Assembly: GCF_004514425.2 (NCBI RefSeq)
Contig: NZ_MYFN02000016.1
Coordinates: forward strand, 1-64,000
DNA from: Shinella sumterensis
Lineage (GTDB): Bacteria; Pseudomonadota; Alphaproteobacteria; Rhizobiales; Rhizobiaceae
Direction: 5' to 3'
Length of the DNA: 64,000 nt
The first letter of the stretch is position 1. Each line of letters starts with the position of its first letter. The notes under the pieces are model-generated. The model was not told the DNA's origin. It made no database searches and saw only the letters and a program-made list of their open reading frames with translations. The translations under genes and the position numbers were made by a program. Below, in pieces: positions 1 to 11,669 of this stretch.

Positions 1-611
<611 letters not shown>

Positions 612-690
612 CTCCTTCTCGGTTGATGGTGTCAGCCTAGCCTGCCCGCACTTTCACTCCTTGATCCCTGTCAAACCCGCCGCGATACCG

Positions 691-1332
691 TCAAAGCCCG
701 AGCATCATGCGCACGACCGGCTCGAGGCCCTTGCCGATCGCCCGGGTGTTTTCGGCATCGAGATGCACGCCGTCGAGCGGCGTCGTCTCGGCGACGGAGC
801 CCGCATCGAAGAAGCCGCAGCCGCGCTCGTCGGCAAGATCGGCGTAAAGCGTCGCCAGCATGGCCGACTGCTCCACCCCGCCGGCAAACATCGCCGCAAA
901 GGCCGTGTTCGCCGTCTCGCACAGCGGCGGCGGCGAGACGATCAGCACATCCGGCCCCTCGTCCGTGTCGAAGGACCAGGCGTGATGCCGCACCAGCTCC
1001 ACCAGCCGCTCCATGCCCTGCACGGCCCCGAAGGCCGTTCCGCAGATGGCCGGCTTCATGTCGTTGGCGCCCAGGAACAGGATGACGAGGTCGATCGGGT
1101 CGTGGCTGTGCAGGATGGTCGGCAGGATGCGCGCGCCGTTGCGGTCGCAGTCCGCCAGATGGTCGTCATAGGCGGTGGTGCGGCCGTTGAGGCCCTCCGC
1201 GATCACGGTGACGTCGGGCCCCAGCGCCTTGGCGAGCACGCTCGGCCAGCGATCCCCGAAGGCATGCCGGTCGAGCGTTTCGGCGTTGTAACCCCAGGTC
1301 AGGCTGTCGCCGTAGCAGAGAACCGTCTTCAT
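691..1332 (-). CDS. SGNH-family arylesterase/GDSL hydrolase
   Basis: A 213-residue SGNH hydrolase. Block I is GDSLTWGYN with catalytic Ser10, block II is the Gly in GLNGRTT (residues 48-53), block III is GAND (88-91), and block V is DGVH with Asp187 and His190, so the full set of family residues is present. No signal peptide is visible, so a cytoplasmic location is likely. The start MKTVLCYGDS is chosen because block I sits directly behind it; the longer reading adds a non-homologous leader. It begins 16 bases after the pdhC stop, and an arylesterase in this place is a familiar feature of rhizobial pdh operons. The natural substrate is unknown. Confidence 0.88.
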   Translation of the reverse strand: MKTVLCYGDSLTWGYNAETLDRHAFGDRWPSVLAKALGPDVTVIAEGLNGRTTAYDDHLADCDRNGARILPTILHSHDPIDLVILFLGANDMKPAICGTAFGAVQGMERLVELVRHHAWSFDTDEGPDVLIVSPPPLCETANTAFAAMFAGGVEQSAMLATLYADLADERGCGFFDAGSVAETTPLDGVHLDAENTRAIGKGLEPVVRMMLGL

Positions 1333-1348
1333 GGCCGCACCCCGCTTG

Positions 1349-2698
1349 TCAGACGAGCATCCCCATCGGGTTCTCGATATAGCGCTTGAAGGCACCGAGC
1401 AGTTCGGCGCCGAGCGCGCCGTCCACGCAGCGATGGTCGGTGGAAAGCGTGACCGTCATCGCATTGACGATGACCATCTGCTTGTTCTTCACCACCACGC
1501 GCTCCTCGCCCGCGCCGACCGCCAGGATCGTCGCATGCGGCGGGTTCACGACGGCGGCGAAGTTCTTGACGCCCATCATGCCCATGTTGGAGACCGCGGT
1601 CGTGCCGCCCTGGTATTCCTCGGGCTTCAGCTTGCGTTCCTTGGCGCGCTTGCCCAGGTCCTTCATCTCGTTGGAGATGGTCGACAGGCTCTTGGTTTCC
1701 GCCTTGCGGATGATCGGCGTGATCAGCCCGCCCGGAATGGAAACGGCGACGCCGACATCCGCGTGCTTGTGCTTGACCATGTTCGTCTCCGTCCAGGAGA
1801 CGTTGGCATCCGGCACGTCGCGCAGCGCGAGCGCCAGCGCCTTGATCACCATGTCGTTGACCGAAAGCTTGTAGGCCGGACGGTCGTCCTTGCGCGGCGC
1901 GCTGTCGTTGATCTGCGCCCGCAGCGCCAGAAGCGCGTCGAGCTCGACATCGACGGAGACATAGAAATGCGGGATCGTCTGCTTGGATTCCTGCAGGCGC
2001 TTGGCGATGGTCTTGCGCATGCCGTCATGCGGCACGAGTTCGTAGGAGCCTTCGTCGAACAGCTTGAGCACGGCGTCGTCCGACATGCCCTTGGGCGCAG
2101 CGGACGCGGCGGCAGCCGGTGCAGCGGCGGCAGGCTTGGCACCACCGGTCGCAACGGCCTTCTCGACGTCGCTCTTGACGACGCGGCCATGCGGGCCGGA
2201 GCCGGAAACGGCGGAAATGTCGATGCCGGCTTCCTTGGCGATGCGGCGGGCGAGCGGCGAGGAGAACACGCGGTTGCCGTCTCGCGACGGCGCAGGACCG
2301 GCCGATGCAGTGGCCGCAGGTGCCGGAGCGGCTGCGGCGGCAGCCGGCTTTTCGGCTTCCTTCGGCGCCTCGGCCTTCGCTTCGGAAGGCTTGCTCTCCG
2401 CTGGCTTGGCGTTCGGGGCGGAGCCACCGCCAGCGGCGGCAGCCGCGACATCTTCGCCATCTGCGGCGAGAACGGCGATCAGGCTGTTGACCTTCACGCC
2501 TTCCGTACCGGCCGGCACGACGATCTTGGCGACAACGCCCTCGTCGACGGCCTCGACTTCCATCGTCGCCTTGTCGGTCTCGATCTCGGCGATGACGTCA
2601 CCGGATTTCACGGTGTCGCCTTCCTTCACCAGCCACTTGGCGAGGTTGCCCTCTTCCATGGTGGGCGACAGGGCGGGCATCGTAATGTTGATCGGCAT
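1349..2698 (-). CDS. pdhC: Pyruvate dehydrogenase E2, dihydrolipoamide acetyltransferase
   Basis: The E2 core (449 aa) transfers acetyl groups from lipoate to CoA. A lipoyl domain covers about residues 1-78 with the lipoylated Lys43 in [10 protein letters not shown]. An Ala/Pro-rich linker follows, then the peripheral subunit-binding domain (about 145-180, starting [16 protein letters not shown]), a second Ala-rich linker, and the catalytic domain ending with the active-site motif DHRCVDG near the C terminus. There is a single lipoyl domain, which suits a system where PdhB carries a second one. It follows pdhB by 14 bases in the same operon. Confidence 0.96.
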   Translation of the reverse strand: MPINITMPALSPTMEEGNLAKWLVKEGDTVKSGDVIAEIETDKATMEVEAVDEGVVAKIVVPAGTEGVKVNSLIAVLAADGEDVAAAAAGGGSAPNAKPAESKPSEAKAEAPKEAEKPAAAAAAPAPAATASAGPAPSRDGNRVFSSPLARRIAKEAGIDISAVSGSGPHGRVVKSDVEKAVATGGAKPAAAAPAAAASAAPKGMSDDAVLKLFDEGSYELVPHDGMRKTIAKRLQESKQTIPHFYVSVDVELDALLALRAQINDSAPRKDDRPAYKLSVNDMVIKALALALRDVPDANVSWTETNMVKHKHADVGVAVSIPGGLITPIIRKAETKSLSTISNEMKDLGKRAKERKLKPEEYQGGTTAVSNMGMMGVKNFAAVVNPPHATILAVGAGEERVVVKNKQMVIVNAMTVTLSTDHRCVDGALGAELLGAFKRYIENPMGMLV

Positions 2699-2712
2699 TT
2701 CGCGCCCTCCCG

Positions 2713-4134
2713 TTACTTGTAGCAGACGGCCTTCACCGCCTCGACGACTTCACCCACATTCGGCAGCGCCAGCTTTTCGAGATTGGCGGCGTAGGGCATG
2801 GGAACGTCCTTGCCGGCAATCGTGACGACAGGCGCATCGAGATAGTCGAAGGCTTCGCGATGGACGCGGTTGGCGATGAAATCGCCGACGGACGACTGCG
2901 GGAACCCTTCCTCGACGGTCACGAGGCGGCCGGTCTTCTTGACCGACTCGATGACGGTCGGCAGGTCCATCGGACGGATGGTGCGGAGGTCGATCAGCTC
3001 GACGTCGATGCCCTGCTTCTCCAGCTCGGCCACCGCCTTGACCGCATAGGTCATGCCGATGCCGAAGGAGACCAGCGTCGCATCCTTGCCGGGGCGGTGA
3101 ATGCGCGCCTTGCCGATCGGCAGCACGAAATCGTCGAGCTTGGGAACCTCGAAGCTGTGGCCGTACAGGATCTCGTTCTCGAGGAAGATGACCGGGTTCG
3201 GATCGCGGATCGCGGCCTTCAGCAGGCCCTTGGCGTCTGCCGCCGTGTAGGGCATGACGACCTTGAGGCCCGGAATATGGCTGTACCACGCGGCATAGCA
3301 CTGCGAGTGCTGGGCGCCAACGCGTGCGGCAGCGCCGCTCGGGCCGCGGAAGACGATCGGCGCGCCCATCTGGCCGCCCGACATGTAGAGCGTCTTGGCG
3401 GCCGAGTTGACGATCTGGTCGATCGCCTGCATGGCGAAGTTGAACGTCATGAACTCGACGATGGGCTTGAGGCCCGCCATGGCCGCGCCGACGCCGATGC
3501 CGGTAAAGCCGTGCTCGGTGATGGGCGTATCGATCACGCGCTTGTCGCCGAATTCCTGCAGCAGGCCCTGGGTGATCTTGTAGGCGCCCTGATATTCGGC
3601 GACTTCCTCACCCATGATGAACACGTCACCGTCGCGGCGCATTTCTTCCGCCATGGCGTCGCGCAGCGCTTCACGCACCGTCATGCTCACCATTTCGGTG
3701 CCGGCGGGGATATCCGGATCGGCGGCCACTTCCGTCTTCGGTGCGGCCGGAACCTTCTCGGATGCGACGGATGTCGGCTCGTCCGAGGATTCGCGGGCCT
3801 TGCCGCCCGCGTCGCCGGAGGTTGTTGCGGCGGGCGTGTCGGCATTGGCCGCCGGCGCCGCCTTGGGCGCGGAAATCGCGTCGGCGCTTTCGCCATCCTG
3901 CAGCAGAACGGCAATGACGGAGTTGACCTTGACGCCTTCGGAGCCGGCGGGAATGACGATCTTGCCGATCACGCCTTCATCGACGGCCTCGACTTCCATC
4001 GTCGCCTTGTCGGTCTCGATCTCGGCGATCACGTCACCGGACTTCACGGCGTCGCCTTCGTTCTTGATCCACTTGGAAAGCGTGCCCTCTTCCATCGTCG
4101 GAGAGAGCGCGGGCATAAGAATATCTACGGGCAT
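2713..4134 (-). CDS. pdhB: Pyruvate dehydrogenase E1 beta subunit with N-terminal lipoyl domain
   Basis: A 473-residue E1-beta. Residues 1-80 are a complete lipoyl domain (Lys43 in [10 protein letters not shown]) nearly identical to that of PdhC, joined by an Ala/Thr/Ser-rich linker (about 85-145) to the transketolase-like E1-beta domain ([13 protein letters not shown] onward, [12 protein letters not shown], and [17 protein letters not shown]). This fusion is known for alphaproteobacterial PDH. The start at 4134 is preceded by GGGGGAG and lies 16 bases after pdhA; the upstream Met codons have no such site. The product is cytoplasmic and pairs with PdhA to decarboxylate pyruvate using thiamine diphosphate. 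Confidence 0.95.
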   Translation of the reverse strand: MPVDILMPALSPTMEEGTLSKWIKNEGDAVKSGDVIAEIETDKATMEVEAVDEGVIGKIVIPAGSEGVKVNSVIAVLLQDGESADAISAPKAAPAANADTPAATTSGDAGGKARESSDEPTSVASEKVPAAPKTEVAADPDIPAGTEMVSMTVREALRDAMAEEMRRDGDVFIMGEEVAEYQGAYKITQGLLQEFGDKRVIDTPITEHGFTGIGVGAAMAGLKPIVEFMTFNFAMQAIDQIVNSAAKTLYMSGGQMGAPIVFRGPSGAAARVGAQHSQCYAAWYSHIPGLKVVMPYTAADAKGLLKAAIRDPNPVIFLENEILYGHSFEVPKLDDFVLPIGKARIHRPGKDATLVSFGIGMTYAVKAVAELEKQGIDVELIDLRTIRPMDLPTVIESVKKTGRLVTVEEGFPQSSVGDFIANRVHREAFDYLDAPVVTIAGKDVPMPYAANLEKLALPNVGEVVEAVKAVCYK

Positions 4135-4150
4135 ATAAGTCTCCCCCGGA

Positions 4151-5197
4151 TCAAAGCAGAATGTCGGTGTAGAGCTCGGATACATCCGGCTCTGCATCGT
4201 TCTGGGCGAATTCGGCGCTGTCGGCGACGATGTCGCGGACGTCCTTGTCGATCTGCTTCAGATCGTCCTCGCTCGCCCAGCCCTGCTCGAGAAGACGGGC
4301 CTTCACCTGCTCCAGCGGGTCGTGCTCGGAGCGCATCTTCTGCACTTCGTCCTTGGAGCGGTACTTCGCCGGGTCGGACATGGAGTGACCGCGATAGCGA
4401 TAGGTCAGCATTTCAAGGATGTACGGGCCCTTGCCGGCGCGGCAATGGGCGATGGCCTCCTCGGCCGCGGCCTTGACCGCGCGCACATCCATGCCGTCGA
4501 CCTGGACGCCGGGAATGCCGAAACCTTCGCCGCGCTTGGAGAAGTTCGACTGCGCCGTGGAGCGCACCGTCGAGGTGCCCATCGCATAGCGGTTGTTCTC
4601 GATGATGTAGACGACCGGCAGCTTCCAGAGCGCGGCCATGTTGAAGCTTTCGTAGACCTGGCCCTGGTTGGCCGCGCCGTCACCGAAATAGGTGACCGAC
4701 ACCTGGTCGTTGCCGCGATACTTGTTGGCGAAGGCGAGACCGGTGCCGAGCGAGACCTGGCCGCCGACGATGCCGTGGCCGCCGTAGAAGCCCTTCTCCT
4801 TGGAGAACATGTGCATCGAGCCGCCCTTGCCCTTCGACAGGCCGCCGCGACGGCCGGTCAGCTCGGCCATGACGCCGCGCGCGCTCATGCCGAGCGCGAT
4901 CATGTGGCCGTGGTCGCGATAGGAGGTGATCACCTGGTCGCCGTCCTTCTGGGCCATCTGCATGCCCACGACGACCGCTTCCTGGCCGATATAGAGATGA
5001 CAGAAACCGCCGATGACGCCCATGCCGTAGAGTTGGCCGGCCTTTTCCTCGAAGCGACGGATCATGAGCATCTCGCGGTAGGCGTGAAGCTCTTCTTCCT
5101 TGGTGAATGTCAGACTGTTGGAACCGATTGTCTCGTTCCGTGCAGGCTTTGCCGTCGTTTTGCGGCTGGACGTGGACGCGGTCTTACGCGGAGCCAT
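4151..5197 (-). CDS. pdhA: Pyruvate dehydrogenase E1 alpha subunit
   Basis: A 348-residue E1-alpha. The N terminus is a basic, Ser/Thr-rich extension (about 35 aa) before the conserved fold begins. The thiamine diphosphate site is visible as [20 protein letters not shown], with [11 protein letters not shown] further on and [10 protein letters not shown] earlier. The start MAPRKTAS was chosen because AGGGAGG sits 5 bases upstream; further upstream Met codons fall inside the leader hairpin. It heads the operon pdhA-pdhB-pdhC-esterase-DUF465-lpdA. Confidence 0.95.
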   Translation of the reverse strand: MAPRKTASTSSRKTTAKPARNETIGSNSLTFTKEEELHAYREMLMIRRFEEKAGQLYGMGVIGGFCHLYIGQEAVVVGMQMAQKDGDQVITSYRDHGHMIALGMSARGVMAELTGRRGGLSKGKGGSMHMFSKEKGFYGGHGIVGGQVSLGTGLAFANKYRGNDQVSVTYFGDGAANQGQVYESFNMAALWKLPVVYIIENNRYAMGTSTVRSTAQSNFSKRGEGFGIPGVQVDGMDVRAVKAAAEEAIAHCRAGKGPYILEMLTYRYRGHSMSDPAKYRSKDEVQKMRSEHDPLEQVKARLLEQGWASEDDLKQIDKDVRDIVADSAEFAQNDAEPDVSELYTDILL

Positions 5198-5201
5198 TCG
5201 A

Positions 5202-5242
5202 TCCTCCCTATGTTTGCCTTTTGCCGAAAACATAGGGGAGAA
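5202..5242 (-). promoter_or_regulatory. Leader hairpin covering the pdhA ribosome binding site
   Basis: In the mRNA sense the arms CCCTATGTTT and AAACATAGGG (10 bp, perfect) enclose a 12-nt loop, and after one bulged C the stem continues for about four pairs (one of them G-U) so that the whole AGGGAGG Shine-Dalgarno element is base-paired. The pairing is read directly from the sequence; a role in translational control is inference. Confidence 0.6.
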
Positions 5243-5273
5243 ATTCCGCATCAGCAATGCCATAAATGCATGG

Positions 5274-5301
5274 CTTATATTCCCTACAAGCCACTGACAA
5301 G
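5274..5301 (-). promoter_or_regulatory. Candidate pdhA promoter
   Basis: On the minus strand TTGTCA (5301-5296) and TATAAG (5279-5274) are separated by 16 bases, about 77 bases upstream of the pdhA start. This fits a housekeeping promoter loosely and would place the leader hairpin within the transcript. Confidence 0.35.
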
Positions 5302-5316
5302 TAAGGAATATTTACG

Positions 5317-5339
5317 ATTAACCAGATTTCGGTTAATCG
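5317..5339 (-). repeat. Inverted repeat just after the FtsB-like gene
   Basis: Perfect 8-bp arms GATTAACC/GGTTAATC with a 7-base loop begin 7 bases past the stop of the FtsB-like gene. It may be a weak terminator for that gene, but there is no clear T-tract; an operator for pdhA is the alternative. Confidence 0.4.
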
Positions 5340-5345
5340 CACTTC

Positions 5346-5654
5346 TCAGTGGAAGATGACGATTTCGTCGGCGCGCGACATGTTGAGGTAGGAACGCGCC
5401 TTTTCGTCGAGCATGTCGCGCTCGAGCGAGCCGTCGCTCATCAGGGCCACTTCTTTTTCCAGGATCTGGCGCTGCCGCACGAGCACGTCCAGACGCGCCT
5501 GCCGTTCGATTCGCTGCCGCTCGAAATCCTCCATTCCGCGCAGGCCGAAATCACCATGGACGGAATGATAACCGAAATAGGAAAGGAAAGCGACCGTAAT
5601 CACCGGCAGAGCCAGCCGGCCGAATTTCCGCTTCTTATGATGCTTGGTCCACAT
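5346..5654 (-). CDS. FtsB/DivIC-family septum formation initiator
   Basis: A 102-residue bitopic membrane protein. A basic N terminus (MWTKHHKKRK) precedes one membrane segment (about 12-30), then a coiled-coil segment (about 41-72) and the family motif LERDMLDEKARSYLNMSRADE. FtsB/DivIC proteins act in the divisome with FtsL and FtsQ at the periplasmic face. The gene lies downstream of eno on the same strand, the order found in many Proteobacteria, but a terminator separates them here. The start was set at MWTKHH because the upstream Met-containing extension is not family-like. Confidence 0.82.
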   Translation of the reverse strand: MWTKHHKKRKFGRLALPVITVAFLSYFGYHSVHGDFGLRGMEDFERQRIERQARLDVLVRQRQILEKEVALMSDGSLERDMLDEKARSYLNMSRADEIVIFH

Positions 5655-5735
5655 GCAGGTGCCCCGATACGCAGTACAGCCAGACACTATCGGCAAGCGG
5701 TTAACCGACCATTGACCATGACGGGTGGGCCCAAG

Positions 5736-5761
5736 AAAAAACCCGCATCTTGCGATGCGGG
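5736..5761 (-). terminator. Rho-independent terminator of eno
   Basis: In the minus sense CCCGCATC-GCAA-GATGCGGG (8-bp stem, 4-base loop) is followed by TTTTTT. It lies 30 bases past the eno stop. Confidence 0.85.
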
Positions 5762-5791
5762 TTTCGTCATTCCGGAAAAACTGTTTTCCTG

Positions 5792-7129
<1,338 letters not shown>

Positions 7130-7193
7130 TTACAATGGCGCTCGGCGCCGGAAGAACGGATGCCACGTCTTCATGTCATCCGTTTGATGGCGC

Positions 7194-8033
7194 TCACGCC
7201 TTGGCGATGTCGTCGAAGGCCAGAAGCTTTTCGAGAAGCCGCGGCATGTCCTTGAGATAGACCATGTTCGGACCGTCGGAGGGTGCGTGGTCCGGATCCT
7301 CATGCGTCTCGACGAACACGCCGGCCACACCGACGGCGATGGCCGCCCGCGCCAGCGTTTCGACGAATTCGCGCTGGCCGCCGGAGGAGCCGCCCTGCCC
7401 GCCGGGCTGCTGCACCGAATGGGTCGCGTCGAACACGACGGGCGCGCCGAGCGAGGCCATGATCGGCAGCGAGCGCATGTCGGAGACGAGCGTGTTGTAG
7501 CCGAAGGAGGCGCCGCGCTCGCACAGAAGCACGTTCGGGTTGCCGCTCTCGGTGAACTTGGCCAGCACGTTCTTCATGTCCCAGGGCGCCAGGAACTGGC
7601 CCTTCTTGACATTGATCGTGCGCCCGGTCTTGGCGGCGGCGACGAGAAGGTCGGTCTGGCGCGACAGGAAGGCCGGGATCTGCAGGATATCGACCGTCTG
7701 GGCGACGACCGCGCACTGCTCTTCGGTGTGAATGTCGGTCAGGACGGGAAAGCCGAAATCCTTCTTCAGGTCGGCGAAGATCTCCATGGCGCTGTCCAGC
7801 CCGATGCCGCGCTTGCCGGAAAGCGAAGTGCGGTTGGCCTTGTCGAACGACGACTTGTAGACGAGGCCGATGCCGAGCTTGTCGGTCAGTTCGACGAGCG
7901 TTCCGGCGACCATGTAGGCGTGGTCGCGGCTTTCCATCTGGCAGGGGCCGGCAATCAGCGAGAAGCGCTTGTCCTGCGCGAAGGTAACCTTTTTGGCGCC
8001 GTCGCCGACGACGACGGTGGAATTGGTTTTCAT
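7194..8033 (-). CDS. kdsA: 3-deoxy-8-phosphooctulonate synthase (KDO-8-P synthase)
   Basis: A 279-residue enzyme that condenses phosphoenolpyruvate with arabinose 5-phosphate for lipopolysaccharide KDO. Family motifs include [14 protein letters not shown] near the N terminus, [35 protein letters not shown] and [12 protein letters not shown]. The start [12 protein letters not shown] begins one base after the stop of the upstream glyoxalase-like gene, so the two are likely translationally coupled. Supply of its substrate phosphoenolpyruvate by the downstream eno gene may explain their neighbourhood. Confidence 0.95.
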   Translation of the reverse strand: MKTNSTVVVGDGAKKVTFAQDKRFSLIAGPCQMESRDHAYMVAGTLVELTDKLGIGLVYKSSFDKANRTSLSGKRGIGLDSAMEIFADLKKDFGFPVLTDIHTEEQCAVVAQTVDILQIPAFLSRQTDLLVAAAKTGRTINVKKGQFLAPWDMKNVLAKFTESGNPNVLLCERGASFGYNTLVSDMRSLPIMASLGAPVVFDATHSVQQPGGQGGSSGGQREFVETLARAAIAVGVAGVFVETHEDPDHAPSDGPNMVYLKDMPRLLEKLLAFDDIAKA

Positions 8034-8034
8034 G

Positions 8035-8928
8035 TCATTCTCCAAAGACGAAGAGGGCGCCCTGGCCCGGCGCCGGCGGCACCGTGAGCCGGCCGTCGCG
8101 TTCGGTAAAGACGACGCCGCGCTCGGCGAGCAGGCGGCGGCAATCCGGCAGGCTGGCAACGGTGAAGACGACCGCCCGGCCCTTCAGCCCGCGGTCCGTG
8201 CCGGTCTCAGGCGCGATGCCGTAAAAACCCTCCAGCCCGGCATCGTTGAGCACGGTGATGCGGCCGCGCGGCGTCGCGACCGACATGCCGAAGGACATGG
8301 CCTCGATCTCGCGCTCGTCGGCGGCTTCCTGCACGAGATACTGGAAATCCGTCGGGTTCTGTTCCGACAGCACGACCTCTGAAAGCGCGGTCACGCCGTT
8401 TTCATGCGCCTCCAGTGCCTTCCGGTCGGCCGGCAGCGGCAGGATGCGCTGCGAGGCGAAGAAGAAGAAATCGGGACTGCGCAGATCGGCGGCGAAAGCC
8501 AGCCGGAAGCTGCCGGTCGCGGACGTCCCGTCGGGCAGAAGCATTTCGCGCGAGAACTCCAGCATATCGCCACCGGAAAGGCCGGCAGCCGTATAGCGCC
8601 GGTCGTCGCGCTGCGCATCGCTCGTCGCCATGGCGATGCCGGAGAAGCCGTCCAGCCCGCGACGGAAGCGGAACGCCTGGTCGCGCGCGACGAAGGCATT
8701 GCCCTCGCGTGCTGCCTCTTCGCATTCCTCACGATTGGCGATGCCGAGCGGCTCCAGATAGCTGCCGTCGGACAGGAACACGCAACAGTTCTCGGTGCCG
8801 AAGGGGTGGCGCGCATCCTTGGCGACGGTAAATCCCAGCGCGGTCAGTCGTTCGCGGGCGATTGCGAGGTCGGACACCGGCAGCACCAGATGGTCGATCG
8901 GGCGGGGCGTTCTCGAACTCACGGTCAT
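8035..8928 (-). CDS. VOC-superfamily glyoxalase-like protein
   Basis: A 297-residue protein. The N-terminal half starts [20 protein letters not shown] and continues with [20 protein letters not shown], which is the beta-alpha-beta-beta-beta pattern of a vicinal oxygen chelate (glyoxalase/dioxygenase) module; a second, more diverged module follows. His13 of DHLVLP and the Glu in YLEPLG could be metal ligands. The substrate is not predictable. The start [10 protein letters not shown] gives the module right at the N terminus. The stop is one base before kdsA. Confidence 0.75.
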   Translation of the reverse strand: MTVSSRTPRPIDHLVLPVSDLAIARERLTALGFTVAKDARHPFGTENCCVFLSDGSYLEPLGIANREECEEAAREGNAFVARDQAFRFRRGLDGFSGIAMATSDAQRDDRRYTAAGLSGGDMLEFSREMLLPDGTSATGSFRLAFAADLRSPDFFFFASQRILPLPADRKALEAHENGVTALSEVVLSEQNPTDFQYLVQEAADEREIEAMSFGMSVATPRGRITVLNDAGLEGFYGIAPETGTDRGLKGRAVVFTVASLPDCRRLLAERGVVFTERDGRLTVPPAPGQGALFVFGE

Positions 8929-8986
8929 GGGCAGGTAATCCGGTCGTGTTTCAGGCGCCCCGTGCTTTGCATGCTTTCGGCCCGCA

Positions 8987-10318
8987 ATGCAAGCGCCGGC
9001 ACAAGGGCTGCCGCGCATCGGGAACTTTTCCGTCGCCGCGACATTCCAACGGCGCATTCCAGCATCGGAGCCCGCCATTTCCACGCCCCGCGACATCACG
9101 AAGCAGCGCAAGCTGCACGAATCCCGGCCGCTCTGGGCCGAAACGCCACGCATCGGCGTCCGCGCCGCGCACACCCCGTCGAGGAGCGACTACGACGTGA
9201 TCGTCGTCGGCGCCGGCATTTCCGGCGCGCTCGCCGCGCATGCCCTCACCGATGGGCGGCGCTCGGTTCTGATCGTGGATCGCCGCGCGCCCGTGCGCGG
9301 CAGCACGCTTGCCAGCACCGCGATGATCCAGCACGAGATCGACATTCCCCTGCACAAGCTGGCCGGCCTGATCGGCGTGAAGAAGGCCAATCGCGCCTGG
9401 TGCCGTTCGGCCCGCGCTGTCGAGCAATTGACGCACATCGTTGCCGATCTCGACATTTCCTGCGCCTTCGAGCGCAAGAAGACGCTGTTCCTGGCGGGCG
9501 ACGAATATGGCAGCCGCGCGCTGCGCAGCGAGGTCGAAGCGCGGCATGCCGCCGGCATCGCGGCCGATTTCGTGGATGCCGCCACGCTGGAGCAGCAGTT
9601 CGGCATCGACCGTACCGGCGCCATTCTCAGCGATATCTCCGCGTCCGCAAACCCGGCCCAGATGGCGGCAGGCATTCTGCGCGCGGCGGTCGAACGCGGG
9701 GCGGAGCTGGTGAGCCCGCTCGAAATAACCGACCTGCGCTCCACCGGTGACCGCGCCTTTCTCGCCACGGCCGAGGGAAAGATCCTGTCTGCCGGGCATG
9801 TCGTGTTCTGCTCGGGTTACGAGTTCCTCAAGTCCCTGGCGCAGGAGGGGCATTCGGTCGTCTCCACCTGGGCGCTCGCCACCCCGCCCGGCACCGCCCT
9901 GCCCGGCTGGCTGAAGGACTGCATCGTCTGGGAAGGTGCTGATCCCTACCTCTATCTCCGCAGTTCGCGCGACGGCCGGCTGATCGTCGGTGGCGAGGAC
10001 GAGGAAAGCGAAACCGCCTACGCCTCGCCGAAAAAACTCGCCAGCAAGGCGAAGGTCATCCGCCGAAAGGCGGAGGCATTGCTCGGCATGTCCCTGCCCG
10101 ATCCCGAATTCGTCTGGGCCGCCCCCTTCGGCACCACGCGCACAGGCCTGCCGCTCATCGGCGCCGTGCCCGGCCTCGACCGCGTCTTCGCCGTCATGGG
10201 CTTCGGCGGCAACGGCATCACCTTCAGCCAGATCGCCGCTGAAATCGTCTCCGCCGCCATCAGCGGCCATGCCGATCCCGACGCCGACATCTTCGCCTTC
10301 GGCAACGGCACACGCTGA
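8987..10318 (+). CDS. FAD-dependent oxidoreductase (DAO family)
   Basis: A flavoprotein of up to 443 residues. YDVIVVGAGISGALAAHAL (about 68-86) is the dinucleotide-binding motif, followed by an acidic strand end (LIVDRR). Near the C terminus GAVPGLDRVFAVMGFGGNGITFS is the FAD-binding end typical of D-amino-acid/glycine-oxidase-like enzymes. The start is uncertain: no internal ATG lies between residue 1 and the Rossmann motif, and the first roughly 35 residues look atypical, so a rare start around SEPAISTPRDIT is possible. The gene is divergent from the glyoxalase-like gene. Substrate unknown. Confidence 0.8.
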   Translation: MQAPAQGLPRIGNFSVAATFQRRIPASEPAISTPRDITKQRKLHESRPLWAETPRIGVRAAHTPSRSDYDVIVVGAGISGALAAHALTDGRRSVLIVDRRAPVRGSTLASTAMIQHEIDIPLHKLAGLIGVKKANRAWCRSARAVEQLTHIVADLDISCAFERKKTLFLAGDEYGSRALRSEVEARHAAGIAADFVDAATLEQQFGIDRTGAILSDISASANPAQMAAGILRAAVERGAELVSPLEITDLRSTGDRAFLATAEGKILSAGHVVFCSGYEFLKSLAQEGHSVVSTWALATPPGTALPGWLKDCIVWEGADPYLYLRSSRDGRLIVGGEDEESETAYASPKKLASKAKVIRRKAEALLGMSLPDPEFVWAAPFGTTRTGLPLIGAVPGLDRVFAVMGFGGNGITFSQIAAEIVSAAISGHADPDADIFAFGNGTR

Positions 10319-10352
10319 CCGCCGATTCGCCCCGCCCATCCAATAGGGGTCC

Positions 10353-10379
10353 GCATGCCGGGCCGCAACGCCGGCATGC
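10353..10379 (+). terminator. Hairpin after the FAD oxidoreductase gene
   Basis: Perfect 9-bp arms GCATGCCGG/CCGGCATGC with a 9-base loop, 35 bases past the stop. There is no T-tract, so it is only a terminator-like structure. Confidence 0.4.
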
Positions 10380-10426
10380 CTTGATCTGCGGTGCATGGCG
10401 GCTTGCCGCACGCCACCGTCATTCCC

Positions 10427-10444
10427 GTGTCATGTGACAGTGAT
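10427..10444 (+). promoter_or_regulatory. Possible Pho box upstream of the glycosyltransferase
   Basis: GTGTCAT-GTGA-CAGTGAT matches the two CTGTCAT-like half-sites (6/7 and 5/7) with the 4-base spacer of a rhizobial PhoB box, 67 bases before the start codon. It is a weak match and needs a matrix score. Confidence 0.3.
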
Positions 10445-10511
10445 GTTTCTTCGCGCGTGACTGAACCCCGGCAGCCGCCAGCCGATGCGGCGCCCACAGG
10501 AGTTTGCGTGA

Positions 10512-11663
10512 ATGGACATGGCTCAGGCCTTCGCCCTTGCCTCGGGCGCCCTCGTTGCGACCAACCTCGCCAGCATTCTCATCGCCGGCAAGCGGCTCAA
10601 GGCAACGGGCTTTCCGCCGCCGGACCTGCGCAAGAAACCGCCCGTCTCCATCGTCATCCCCGTTCGCGGCATCGAGAATTTCACGGCCGAGACACTGTCG
10701 CACGCCTTCCGCCTGAGCTGGCCGAATTACGAACTCCTGTTCTGCGTCGCCCACGGCAACGACCCGGTCATCGCCGAAATCGAGAGGACGGCGGCCGAAC
10801 ACCCGTCCGTGGCGTCGCGAATCCTTGTCGGCGACGACCGCATCAGCGCCAACCCCAAGCTCAACAATTGCGTGAAGGGCTGGCAGGCGGCGCGGCACGA
10901 CTGGGTCGTCCTCGCCGATTCCAACGTGCTGATGCCGGAGGATTACGTGCAGCATCTGATGGGCGGCTGGCGCAGCGATTCGGGCCTTGTCTGCTCGACG
11001 CCGCTCGGCTCGCGGCCGGACGGCTTCTGGGCGGAGGTGGAGTGCACCTTCCTCAACACCCAGCAGGCCCGCTGGCAATATGCCGGCGAAGCGCTCGGCC
11101 TCGGTTTCGCGCAGGGCAAGAGCATGCTCTGGTACAAGCCGATGCTGGATGCCAATGGCGGCATCCACGCCCTCAATGCCGAGATCGCCGAGGATGCCGC
11201 CTCCACCAAGCTGGTCAACCGCCTCGGCCTCAAGGTGCATCTCGTGTCGTCGCCGTTCGAACAACCGCTCGGCCGCCGCACCGGCCACGACATCTGGTCG
11301 CGCCAGTGCCGCTGGTCGCGCCTGCGCCGCGTCACCTTTCCGGGCTTCTTCGCGCCGGAAATCCTGCTCGGCCTGTTGCCGCCCTTGTCACTTGCCCTGA
11401 GCGCCGTGGCGCTCGGCGCCGGCACCCTGCCCTCGGCCATGCTGCTGGTGCTTGCAGGCATCTACCTGCCGGAACTCGCGCTCGCTTTCGCCAAGGGCTG
11501 GCGCCTGTCGCGCTGGTCGGTGCCGGCCATGATCGTGCGCGACCTCATGCTGCCGGCCATCTGGCTGCGCGCCTGGCTCGGCGGCACCATCGACTGGCGC
11601 GGCAACACCATGACCATCGGCACCACCGCCTGCGAACTGGAGGAAGCGCCGGCAGGCCCCTGA
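10512..11663 (+). CDS. GT21/ceramide glucosyltransferase-like membrane glycosyltransferase
   Basis: A 383-residue inner-membrane glycosyltransferase. It has an N-terminal membrane segment, a GT-A domain beginning PPVSIVIPVRGIENF, the sequence NPKLNNCVKGWQAARHDW followed by VLADSNV (D1/D2 region), EDAASTKL (D3) and RQCRWSR, the (Q/R)xxRW motif of ceramide-glucosyltransferase-type enzymes, then several C-terminal membrane helices. Rhizobial and Agrobacterium enzymes of this family glycosylate diacylglycerol or ceramide, in some species under phosphate limitation; which lipid is used here is open. The ATG is preceded by AGGAG. It is convergent with tetR, whose stop lies 6 bases on. Confidence 0.82.
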   Translation: MDMAQAFALASGALVATNLASILIAGKRLKATGFPPPDLRKKPPVSIVIPVRGIENFTAETLSHAFRLSWPNYELLFCVAHGNDPVIAEIERTAAEHPSVASRILVGDDRISANPKLNNCVKGWQAARHDWVVLADSNVLMPEDYVQHLMGGWRSDSGLVCSTPLGSRPDGFWAEVECTFLNTQQARWQYAGEALGLGFAQGKSMLWYKPMLDANGGIHALNAEIAEDAASTKLVNRLGLKVHLVSSPFEQPLGRRTGHDIWSRQCRWSRLRRVTFPGFFAPEILLGLLPPLSLALSAVALGAGTLPSAMLLVLAGIYLPELALAFAKGWRLSRWSVPAMIVRDLMLPAIWLRAWLGGTIDWRGNTMTIGTTACELEEAPAGP

Positions 11664-11669
11664 ACGGGC

